Part shown: in pieces, positions 1-5,181 of the stretch | How the letters are laid out: the number at the start of each line of letters is the position of its first letter | Numbering within the stretch: position 1 is the stretch's first letter | Assembly: GCA_044356825.1 (NCBI GenBank) | Contig: JBIKVM010000207.1 | Coordinates: 1-5,181, forward strand | Length of the DNA: 5,181 nt | Origin: JAUREX01 sp044356825 | GTDB taxonomy: Bacteria > Pseudomonadota > Alphaproteobacteria > Rhodobacterales > Rhodobacteraceae | Direction of reading: 5' to 3' | Position numbers and translations under genes: made by a program | The notes under the pieces: model-generated | The model's input: the letters and a program-made list of their open reading frames with translations, nothing else | Database searches by the model: none | What the model was told of the DNA's origin: nothing

Positions 1-616
1 GGATGTCCTCCTCGAACCCTATGGCGGCGAGATCCTCGACCTGCCGGTCGCCGCGACAACGATGCTGACCGCCCTCTGGGCGGCCGGCGCGCTGGTGGGC
101 TTCGGGCTGGCCGCGCGCTGGCTCGGAAGGGGGCACGATCATTTCCGCATGGCGGGGCGCGGGATCCTGATCGGGATCACCGCCTTTTCGGCCGTGATCT
201 TCGCCGCGCCCATGCAGGCGCCCGCGCTGTTTTTCGCGGGTGCGGCGGGCATCGGGCTCGGCGCGGGGCTCTTTTCGGTCGCGACGCTGACGGCCGCGAT
301 GGCCATGCCCGCGCGCGGCGCGGCGGGCCGCGGGCTCGCGCTCGGCGCCTGGGGCGCGGCGCAGGCGACCGCGGCGGGCCTTGCCGTGGCGCTGGGCGGC
401 ATCCTGCGCGACCTCGTCGGAGCCTGGGCGCTCGCGGGCAAGGGGGGCGAGGCGCTCGCCACCCCCGCGATCGGCTACACCTTCGTCTATCACCTTGAAA
501 TAGCGCTGCTCTTCGCAACGCTCGTCGTGCTCGGACCGCTCGTGCGCATGACGATCATCACCCCAAGACCCACGGGCGGGGCCGGCAGGATCGGACTTGC
601 CGACTTTCCCACCTGA
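1..616 (+). CDS. lhaA: LhaA/PucC-family light-harvesting 1 assembly protein, C-terminal part
   Basis: The frame is open from base 2, upstream of the ATG at 62, so this is the 3' end of a longer gene cut by the window edge; that ATG is internal. The 204 visible residues begin with DVLLEPYGGEILDLPV, a hallmark stretch of the PucC/LhaA (BCD) family within the major facilitator superfamily. About five hydrophobic segments follow, at visible residues 21-41, 49-69, 74-101, 108-132 and 157-182. The last contains YTFVYHLEIALLF, typical of the final helix of the family. Family members have about 12 membrane helices and roughly 430-480 residues. LhaA is known to assist assembly of the LH1 antenna in the inner membrane, possibly by delivering bacteriochlorophyll. 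The position directly upstream of puhA favours LhaA over its paralogue PucC, which sits with the puc antenna genes. The tail after the last helix is short and ends in a TGA 17 bases before puhA. Confidence 0.93.
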   Translation, partial: DVLLEPYGGEILDLPVAATTMLTALWAAGALVGFGLAARWLGRGHDHFRMAGRGILIGITAFSAVIFAAPMQAPALFFAGAAGIGLGAGLFSVATLTAAMAMPARGAAGRGLALGAWGAAQATAAGLAVALGGILRDLVGAWALAGKGGEALATPAIGYTFVYHLEIALLFATLVVLGPLVRMTIITPRPTGGAGRIGLADFPT

Positions 617-620
617 TCAC

Positions 621-626
621 GGAGGA
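621..626 (+). promoter_or_regulatory. Strong ribosome binding site for puhA
   Basis: GGAGGA lies seven bases before the puhA ATG, in the 17-base gap after lhaA. It is one of the two strongest Shine-Dalgarno matches in the window (the other precedes hemA), as expected for a structural reaction-centre subunit made in large amounts. Confidence 0.85.
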
Positions 627-633
627 CCATCAC

Positions 634-1422
634 ATGGTTGGCGTCACCTTCTTCGGCAACTTCGATCTCGCGCTCGTCGCGCTCTATCTCTTCTGGGGCT
701 TCTTCGCGGCCCTCGTCTACTACCTGCAGACCGAGAACATGCGCGAGGGCTATCCGCTCGAGAACGAGGACGGCACGGTCGCGAACAACCAGGGCCCCTT
801 CCCGGTGCCCGCGCCCAAGACCTTCATCCTGCCCCACGGCCGCGGCAAGGTGACGGTGCCGGACGGCGCGCGCGAGGCGCGCGAGGTGGCGCTGGCCCGC
901 ACGGCGGTGTCCGAGGGCTTCCCCCACGCGCCGACGGGCGATCCGATGGCCGACGGGGTCGGGCCGGCGTCCTGGGCGCCGCGGCGCGATGTGCCCGAGC
1001 TTGACGGCCACGGCCACGCCAAGATCGTGCCGATGGCATCGGCGAAGGGCTTCCACGTCTCGGCCGGGCGCGATCCGCGCGGCCTCAAGGTGCAGGCCAA
1101 CGATCTCGAGATCGTCGGCACCATCTCCGACCTCTGGGTCGACGCGCCCGAGCAGCTCGTGCGCTATCTCGAGGTCACGCTCAAGGACGGCTCGCGCCGC
1201 CTGATCCCGATGACCATGGCGCAGATCCGCCATGATCGCGTCAGCGTGGTCTCGATCTCGTCCGAGCGCTTCGCGGGCGTGCCCAAGACGCGCTCGGCCT
1301 CCGAGGTGACGCTGCTCGAGGAGGAAAAGATCATGGCCTGGTTCGCGGGCGGCGCGATGTATGACAGCGCCCGCAAGGTCACCGACGCCGAGCGGCGGCG
1401 CATGATCTTGCAGGCGGACTGA
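634..1422 (+). CDS. puhA: Photosynthetic reaction centre H subunit
   Basis: This 262-residue protein matches the usual length of about 260 for the H subunit of the type II reaction centre in purple bacteria. The N-terminus is periplasmic, followed by one membrane helix at about residues 11-31 (LALVALYLFWGFFAALVYYL) and the conserved continuation QTENMREGYPLE. The rest is the cytoplasmic PRC-barrel domain that caps the L and M subunits and shapes the proton path to the secondary quinone QB. Residues known from Rhodobacter sphaeroides structures sit at the same numbers here: D124, H126 and H128 (in ELDGHGH, the surface proton-entry and metal-binding site), E173 and R177 (in APEQLVR). The exact register supports the ATG at 634. 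A strong ribosome binding site precedes it, and puhB begins four bases after the stop. Nothing looks damaged. Confidence 0.98.
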   Translation: MVGVTFFGNFDLALVALYLFWGFFAALVYYLQTENMREGYPLENEDGTVANNQGPFPVPAPKTFILPHGRGKVTVPDGAREAREVALARTAVSEGFPHAPTGDPMADGVGPASWAPRRDVPELDGHGHAKIVPMASAKGFHVSAGRDPRGLKVQANDLEIVGTISDLWVDAPEQLVRYLEVTLKDGSRRLIPMTMAQIRHDRVSVVSISSERFAGVPKTRSASEVTLLEEEKIMAWFAGGAMYDSARKVTDAERRRMILQAD

Positions 1423-1426
1423 TCCG

Positions 1427-2068
1427 ATGCACGACGATTTCGCCACCGAACCCGTCCCCGGCCTGCCCGGGCACCTCCCGCCGGGCGAGGTCGTGCTCTG
1501 GCAGGGCCGGCCCGATGGCTGGCGGCTGGCACGCGAGGCCTTCGCGCTCGACTGGTTCGCGGCCTATTGGGTCGCGCTCGTGCTCTGGCGCGCAGGTGTG
1601 GCGTGGTCCGAGGGCGGGGCGGCGCAGGCGGTGGCGGTCGGCCTGCCCTATGCGGGGCTCGGGATCCTCGGGGCGGGGGTGATCTGGGTGCTGGCGCGCG
1701 CGCAGGCGCGGGCCACGCTCTATACCATCACCTCGCAGCGCGTCGCGATGCGGATCGGGGCGGCGCTGACGCTGACGCTGAACCTGCCGTTTCCGCAGAT
1801 CGAGGGCGCGGCGCTCGACCTGCGCCGGGGCGGCACGGGCACGATCGCGCTGCGGCTTGTCCCCGGCGCGCGGATCGCGGCGCTGACGCTCTGGCCGCAC
1901 ATGCGGCCCTGGCGGCTCGGCAGGCCGGAACCCGCGCTGCGCTGCATCCCCGACGCCGCGCGCGTCGCGGGCATCCTGGCCGAGGTGGCCGAAACCCGCC
2001 TCGCCCGCCCCGTTGTCACCCGCAGCCCGGCCGCGGCACACCCCGCCGCCGCCGTCCCCGCTGAATGA
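1427..2068 (+). CDS. puhB: Photosynthetic complex assembly protein PuhB (bacterial PH-like domain)
   Basis: This 213-residue membrane protein has the position, length and motifs of PuhB. The N-terminal part carries PGEVVLWQGRP (about residues 19-29), which resembles the entry motif of bacterial PH-like domain proteins. Two clear hydrophobic segments lie at about 41-58 and 66-90. The soluble region after them contains ATLYTITSQRVAMRIG (about 96-111), the other signature of the PH-like fold. The C-terminus is a low-complexity Ala/Pro tail (about 200-212). In Rhodobacter capsulatus PuhB is required for normal reaction-centre assembly and acts indirectly on LH1; the mechanism is not settled. The start is four bases after the puhA stop, with AGGCGGA at 1412-1418 as a moderate ribosome binding site inside the end of puhA, so translation is probably coupled to puhA. 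Confidence 0.93.
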   Translation: MHDDFATEPVPGLPGHLPPGEVVLWQGRPDGWRLAREAFALDWFAAYWVALVLWRAGVAWSEGGAAQAVAVGLPYAGLGILGAGVIWVLARAQARATLYTITSQRVAMRIGAALTLTLNLPFPQIEGAALDLRRGGTGTIALRLVPGARIAALTLWPHMRPWRLGRPEPALRCIPDAARVAGILAEVAETRLARPVVTRSPAAAHPAAAVPAE

Positions 2069-2071
2069 GGG
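2067..2071 (+). promoter_or_regulatory. Ribosome binding site that decides the puhC start
   Basis: GAGGG overlaps the puhB stop and is seven bases before the ATG at 2079. It favours that ATG over an in-frame start at 2013, which lies inside puhB, lacks a comparable site and would add a 22-residue Pro-rich extension. Confidence 0.65.
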
Positions 2072-2078
2072 CCCCGCG

Positions 2079-2543
2079 ATGACCGACCGCCCCGCACCCC
2101 CCGCCTTCCGCCACGACCCCGAGCGCGAGCTGATCCCCGCCGCGATGCTGCGCGCGATGGCGGGCCTCGTGATCGCGGCGCTCGCGCTCACGACCTTCGC
2201 GGTGCTGACCGGGCGCGAGCCCGAGGGGCAGCCGCCCGCAGCACCCGTGGTGGCCGAGCGCGTCCTGATCCTCGAGGGGCTGGGCGCCAAGGCCGTGCGG
2301 GTGCGCACGCCCGAGGGGCAGGTGGTGGCCGATCTCGACCACGGCGGCTTTGTCACCGTGGTGCAGAACGCGCTCGCGCATGAGCGCGCCAAGCATGGAA
2401 TCCCGGCCGACCGGCCGGTGCGGATCGCGGCCTATGCCAACGGCCGGCTCGCGATCCACGACCCCGAAACCGGCTGGAGCGCCGAGCTCGGCAATTTCGG
2501 GGCAGCAAACAGGGCCGCGTTCGAACGGCTCATGCAGGACTGA
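2079..2543 (+). CDS. puhC: Photosynthetic complex assembly protein PuhC
   Basis: Read from 2079 the protein has 154 residues, close to the roughly 160 of Rhodobacter PuhC. A cytoplasmic leader (RHDPERELIPAAMLRAM) precedes a single membrane helix at about residues 24-44. The remaining 110 residues would be periplasmic and include DLDHGGFVTVVQNAL (about 85-99), whose GGF is a recognisable PuhC feature. The C-terminal part has LAIHDPETGWSAELGNFG followed by a short helix. In Rhodobacter capsulatus loss of PuhC impairs RC-LH1 core formation and phototrophic growth. The gene starts 10 bases after puhB. The longer in-frame reading from 2013 is unlikely because it would overlap puhB by 56 bases and start without a good ribosome binding site. 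No catalytic motif is visible. Confidence 0.9.
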   Translation: MTDRPAPPAFRHDPERELIPAAMLRAMAGLVIAALALTTFAVLTGREPEGQPPAAPVVAERVLILEGLGAKAVRVRTPEGQVVADLDHGGFVTVVQNALAHERAKHGIPADRPVRIAAYANGRLAIHDPETGWSAELGNFGAANRAAFERLMQD

Positions 2544-2561
2544 ACAAAAAAGGGGAACCAG

Positions 2562-2858
2562 ATGGGACTATTCACGAGACGACGCGAAGAAGTGCCCTGC
2601 ACCGTCGAGGTCAGCCACCGCTTCGAATCCCTGCATGCGCATGTGCGCTTCAACAACGGCGCCGTCGTCCATCCGGGCGACGAGGTGCTGGTGCACGGCG
2701 CGCCGGTGATGGCGCCCTATGGCCAGATCGTGGTCGAGGACCGCACCGCCACCATCACCCGCGCCACCCTGCTCGAGCGGCTCTGGACCCGCGCGACGGG
2801 TGATTTCGACTTCATGGAGCTGTGCGAATTCTCCTTCTCCGAAGAGGTGACGCTATGA
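2562..2858 (+). CDS. bciE: BciE-type small auxiliary subunit of the O2-dependent Mg-protoporphyrin ester cyclase
   Basis: This is a 98-residue soluble protein with a basic N-terminus (MGLFTRRREE), a central beta-rich region (about residues 12-67, with HAHVRFNNGAVVHPGDEVLVHG and APYGQIVVEDR) and an acidic C-terminus ending FDFMELCEFSFSEEVTL. It has no signal peptide or membrane helix. In alphaproteobacterial phototrophs a small gene in exactly this place, directly before acsF, encodes BciE, which is needed for full activity of AcsF in forming ring E of bacteriochlorophyll. The name is assigned from position, size and partial recollection of the family, without a database search. AGGGGA at 2551-2556 is its ribosome binding site, just after an A6 tract in the 18-base gap from puhC. 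Its TGA overlaps the acsF ATG as ATGA, which fits 1:1 coupled synthesis of the two subunits. Confidence 0.8.
   Translation: MGLFTRRREEVPCTVEVSHRFESLHAHVRFNNGAVVHPGDEVLVHGAPVMAPYGQIVVEDRTATITRATLLERLWTRATGDFDFMELCEFSFSEEVTL
2844..2858 (+). promoter_or_regulatory. ATGA stop/start overlap and ribosome binding site joining bciE to acsF
   Basis: GAGG at 2844-2847 lies seven bases before the acsF ATG (2855-2857), and the bciE stop TGA occupies 2856-2858. The ATGA arrangement is the standard signature of translational coupling and fixes the acsF start. A GTG at 2822 in the same frame would give an 11-residue extension overlapping bciE and is less likely. Confidence 0.8.
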
Positions 2859-3940
2859 ACGCCCCCACCGCAGCCTTCGCCGCCGAGGATGGCAGCACCG
2901 TTCCCGATACCACCGCGATGGCAACCGAGACGACGCTGCTCAACCCGCGCTTCTACACGACCGACTTCGACGAGATGGACGCGATCGACGTCACCCCCGT
3001 GCGCGCCGATTGGGACAAGCTCATCGCGCAGATGAAATCCGACCCCAACAAGGGCCACTTCAAGAAGACGGCCGAGTGGGACCAGATCGACTGGCAGGCG
3101 ATGGAGCCGGGCCTGAGGGCCGAGTTCATCGACTTCCTCGTCTCCTCCTGCACGGCCGAATTCTCGGGCTGCGTGCTCTACAAGGAGATGAAGCGGCGCG
3201 GCAACAACCCCGACATCTGCGAGCTCTTCAGCTACATGTCGCGCGATGAGGCGCGCCACGCGGGCTTCATCAACGACGCACTGCGCGAGGCGGGGATCGC
3301 CGTCAACCTCGGCTTTCTGACCAAGGCCAAGAAATACACCTATTTCCGGCCGAAGTTCATCTATTACGCCACCTATCTGTCCGAAAAGATCGGCTATGCC
3401 CGCTACATCACGATCTTCCGCCACCTCGAGGCCCACCCCGAGCAGCGCTTCCACCCGATCTTCAAGTGGTTCAAGGAATGGTGCAACGACGAGTTCAGCC
3501 ACGGCGAGGCCTTCGCGCTCCTGATGCGGACCGACCCGCGGCTGACCTCGGGCGTCAATGTCTGGTGGATCAAGTTCTTCCTGACGGCGGTCTATTCGAC
3601 GATGTGGGTGCGCGACCACGCCCGGCCCGAGTTCCACAAGGCGCTCGGCGTCGACATCGCCTGGTATGACCAGGAGGTGTTCCGCAAGACCTCGACCATC
3701 GCCCGCCAGGTGTTCCCGATCGAGATCGACATCGACCACCCGCGCTGGATCCCGACGCTCGAGCGGCTCGAGCGCGCCTTCGTCGATCTCGACGCCGCCA
3801 GGCGGCGCGGCGGGATCGGGGGCGCGGTGGGGCGTATCGTCGCCGGGGCGCGCGCCGGGCTTGCCTTCGTCTCGCTCTACACCATACCCGCCCGCAGGAA
3901 CACGCCCCCCGCGAGCGTCAGGCTGGAACCCTCGTATTGA
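2855..3940 (+). CDS. acsF: Aerobic Mg-protoporphyrin IX monomethyl ester oxidative cyclase (di-iron)
   Basis: This 361-residue protein is the O2-dependent cyclase that converts Mg-protoporphyrin IX monomethyl ester to divinyl protochlorophyllide, closing ring E of bacteriochlorophyll at the membrane. The ferritin-like di-iron fold is visible through its likely ligands: E102 (in TAEFSGC), the first ExxH in SRDEARHAGF (E132, H135), E177 (in YLSEKIGYARY) and the second ExxH in CNDEFSHGEAF (E213, H216). Conserved family blocks include TTDFDEMDAID (about residues 35-45), WDQIDWQAMEPGLRAEF, and FYTTDF just after a poorly conserved N-terminal leader of about 30 residues. The C-terminal 45 residues are basic and Gly-rich, then hydrophobic, and may touch the membrane. 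The start is set by the ATGA overlap with bciE. In the second motif the residue before the ligand His is Ser, where I recall Arg in most homologues. The next gene, puhE, begins 30 bases downstream. Confidence 0.97.
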   Translation: MNAPTAAFAAEDGSTVPDTTAMATETTLLNPRFYTTDFDEMDAIDVTPVRADWDKLIAQMKSDPNKGHFKKTAEWDQIDWQAMEPGLRAEFIDFLVSSCTAEFSGCVLYKEMKRRGNNPDICELFSYMSRDEARHAGFINDALREAGIAVNLGFLTKAKKYTYFRPKFIYYATYLSEKIGYARYITIFRHLEAHPEQRFHPIFKWFKEWCNDEFSHGEAFALLMRTDPRLTSGVNVWWIKFFLTAVYSTMWVRDHARPEFHKALGVDIAWYDQEVFRKTSTIARQVFPIEIDIDHPRWIPTLERLERAFVDLDAARRRGGIGGAVGRIVAGARAGLAFVSLYTIPARRNTPPASVRLEPSY

Positions 3941-3970
3941 TCGCAGCACCCGGACCCCGAGGCCCCGCGC

Positions 3971-4795
3971 ATGGCCGTTGACAGCCCCTGGATCGCGGCG
4001 CTTGCCGCCGTCTTCCTCTGGTGGTTCTCCACCGGGGCGATCCTGTGGCGCGTGCGCGCGGCCGACAACCGGGGAGCAGGGGCGCATCGCGCCTCGGTCG
4101 TCTGGGGGCTTCCGGTGCTGGCGCTCGGTCTCTTGGGCGCGCGGCTGTCGTTCGATCTGGGATCGGCCGCGGGGGTGTATCTGGGCTTCGTCTCGGCGCT
4201 CGTGGTCTGGGGCTGGATCGAGCTTGCGTTCCTCTCGGGGCTGCTGACGGGGCCGAACGCGCGGCCCTGCCCGCCGGGCGTGCGCGGCTGGCCGCGCTTT
4301 GCGCGCGCCGTCGGCACCATCGCCTGGCACGAACTCGCCCTCGCGATGACGACGCTTGCGCTGATCCATGCGGCATGGGGGGCGGCGAACCCCTTTGCGG
4401 CCTGGACCTTCGCGATGCTCTTCCTTGCGCGCGTCTCGGCCAAGCTGAACCTCTTTTTCGGGGTGCCGCGCATCAACACCGAATTCCTGCCCCGCACGCT
4501 CTCGCATCTGCCAAGCCACTTTCGCCTCGCGCCGATGAACGGCTTCTTCCCCCTCTCGGTCACGCTCCTGAGCTTCGCCGCCGCCTGCTGGCTCGAACGC
4601 ACTGTCGCCGCCGGGGCGGGGTGGGAGGTGGCGGGTTTCTCGCTGCTGCTCACGATCACTTTGCTTGCGCTCCTTGAACACTGGTTCATGGTGCTGCCCG
4701 TTCCCGACCAGAAACTCTGGCGCTGGATGATGCCGGCGCCCCGACCCGCGCTGATGCGCCACGACAGACTCCAGGAGGACCCCAATGGATCATGA
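3971..4795 (+). CDS. puhE: Photosynthetic complex assembly membrane protein PuhE
   Basis: This 274-residue integral membrane protein has about seven hydrophobic segments, at about residues 7-26, 43-59, 67-93, 118-137, 141-156, 189-208 and 218-240. Between the fifth and sixth is a conserved block, ARVSAKLNLFFGVPRINTEFLP (about 153-174), and after the last helix start comes LEHWFMVLPVPD; both are characteristic of the PuhE family (DUF3623). Rhodobacter capsulatus PuhE has been linked to the balance of bacteriochlorophyll production and RC-LH1 assembly, but no biochemical activity is known. GAGG at 3959-3962 is a modest ribosome binding site eight bases before the ATG, within a 30-base gap after acsF. 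The 3' end overlaps hemA by 11 bases and also carries the hemA ribosome binding site. Confidence 0.93.
   Translation: MAVDSPWIAALAAVFLWWFSTGAILWRVRAADNRGAGAHRASVVWGLPVLALGLLGARLSFDLGSAAGVYLGFVSALVVWGWIELAFLSGLLTGPNARPCPPGVRGWPRFARAVGTIAWHELALAMTTLALIHAAWGAANPFAAWTFAMLFLARVSAKLNLFFGVPRINTEFLPRTLSHLPSHFRLAPMNGFFPLSVTLLSFAAACWLERTVAAGAGWEVAGFSLLLTITLLALLEHWFMVLPVPDQKLWRWMMPAPRPALMRHDRLQEDPNGS
4773..4779 (+). promoter_or_regulatory. Strong ribosome binding site for hemA inside puhE
   Basis: AGGAGGA, a full Shine-Dalgarno match, is five bases before the hemA ATG at 4785 and lies within the last codons of puhE. It fixes the hemA start and suggests that hemA can be translated efficiently both from readthrough mRNA and from any hemA-specific transcript. 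Confidence 0.85.
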
Positions 4796-5181
4796 CAGCC
4801 TGTTTCAGGCCCAGCTCGACCAGCTGAAGCGCGAAGGCAACTATCGCGTCTTTGCCGAGCTCGAGCGCCATTGCGGCGCCTTTCCGCGCGCTACCCGCCA
4901 CGCCGGGGGCGCGACCGATCCGGTGACGATCTGGTGCTCGAACGATTATCTGGGCATGGGCCAGCACCCCACCGTGACCCGCGCCATGATCGAGGCGGTC
5001 GAGGCGCTTGGCGTGGGAGCGGGCGGCACGCGCAACATCTCGGGCACCTCTCACCTGCACGCGGCACTCGAGGCGGAACTCGCCGATCTGCACGGCAAGG
5101 CGTCGGCGCTCCTGTTCACCTCGGGCTATGTCTCGAACTGGGCGGCGCTCTCGACCCTCGGGGCGCGACTGCCGGGGGCGG
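4785..5181 (+). CDS. hemA: 5-aminolevulinate synthase, N-terminal part
   Basis: The frame is open to the window end and gives 132 residues of a protein normally about 400 long. It is a PLP-dependent alpha-oxoamine synthase that condenses glycine and succinyl-CoA to 5-aminolevulinate, the first step of tetrapyrrole synthesis by the Shemin route. Recognisable blocks are EGNYRVFAELER (R21 corresponds to the substrate-binding Arg of the Rhodobacter capsulatus enzyme), IWCSNDYLGMGQHP (about residues 49-62), GAGGTRNISGT (T82 and N84, substrate pocket) and EAELADLHGKASALLFTSGYVSN. The PLP lysine lies beyond the window. Its place after puhE matches the conserved end of the puh operon. Several positions look closer to the HemT-like or rhizobial type than to the canonical Rhodobacter sphaeroides HemA, so the paralogue assignment is less sure than the enzyme assignment. 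Confidence 0.96.
   Translation, partial: MDHDSLFQAQLDQLKREGNYRVFAELERHCGAFPRATRHAGGATDPVTIWCSNDYLGMGQHPTVTRAMIEAVEALGVGAGGTRNISGTSHLHAALEAELADLHGKASALLFTSGYVSNWAALSTLGARLPGA

Noticed and set aside
490..1446. A 318-codon open frame on the - strand opposite puhA
   Set aside because: It is the complement shadow of the certain puhA gene. The composition is biased and no domain is recognisable.
2220..2320. Direct repeat CCCGAGGGGCAG at about 2220 and 2309 in puhC
   Set aside because: It is twelve bases long, made of common codons for PEGQ, and has no third copy, so it is most likely chance.
1379..2392. A 337-codon open frame on the - strand opposite puhB and the start of puhC
   Set aside because: It is a shadow frame with Arg/Ala/Pro-rich low-complexity content and spans two real genes on the other strand.
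2546..2551. A6 tract after puhC as a terminator signal
   Set aside because: A terminator on this strand would need a GC-rich stem followed by T residues. Here the run is A and no stem precedes it; it sits beside the bciE ribosome binding site.
3936..3949. TTGAT at the acsF end as an FnrL site
   Set aside because: Only one half-site is present; the second half reads GCACC instead of ATCAA.
2717..4762. A 681-codon open frame on the - strand opposite acsF and puhE
   Set aside because: Its product is rich in Arg, Glu, Gly and His in low-complexity runs and matches no family I know. It lies antisense to two clearly conserved genes. Long antisense frames of this kind are expected where GC-rich third codon positions remove stops.
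1..5181. PpsR/CrtJ binding sites of the form TGT-N12-ACA
   Set aside because: I checked the TGT triplets I could find on the + strand by eye and none has ACA at the right distance. The pattern is palindromic, so this covers both strands. Degenerate sites cannot be excluded.

Overview
The window is a GC-rich stretch of a photosynthesis gene cluster, packed with genes on the + strand. Gene content and order are lhaA (3' part), puhA, puhB, puhC, bciE, acsF, puhE and hemA (5' part). This is the classic 'puh' end of the bchFNBHLM-lhaA-puhABC-acsF-puhE-hemA superoperon of purple phototrophic Alphaproteobacteria. The base composition, the protein sequences and the presence of an ALAS-type hemA all point to Rhodobacter/Rhodovulum-like Rhodobacterales. 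The genus cannot be fixed from the sequence alone.

Layout: 1-616 is the C-terminal 204 residues of the LhaA/PucC-type light-harvesting 1 assembly transporter-like protein. 634-1422 is puhA (reaction-centre H subunit). 1427-2068 is puhB and 2079-2543 is puhC, both membrane factors for assembly of the RC-LH1 core. 2562-2858 is a 98-residue small protein that I identify as BciE, the auxiliary subunit of the alphaproteobacterial O2-dependent cyclase. 2855-3940 is acsF, the di-iron Mg-protoporphyrin IX monomethyl ester cyclase, whose start overlaps the bciE stop. 3971-4795 is puhE, a multi-spanning membrane protein. 4785 to the window end is the start of hemA (5-aminolevulinate synthase), overlapping puhE by 11 bases.

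How the genes work together: HemA makes the first tetrapyrrole precursor. AcsF with BciE forms ring E of bacteriochlorophyll using oxygen. LhaA, PuhB, PuhC and PuhE support assembly of the pigment-protein core, and PuhA caps the reaction centre. Gaps between genes are 4 to 30 bases or are overlaps, with no visible terminator, so the block is probably co-transcribed. By analogy with Rhodobacter capsulatus, a puhA promoter may also lie inside lhaA. No stretch over 300 bases lacks a gene. I see no RNA gene, mobile element, CRISPR array or sign of horizontal transfer.

I did not find an undescribed system. The least-studied element is the small bciE gene. Secondary points are the HemT-like features of the hemA fragment, an unusual residue in the second AcsF di-iron motif, and a few short DNA-level signals.
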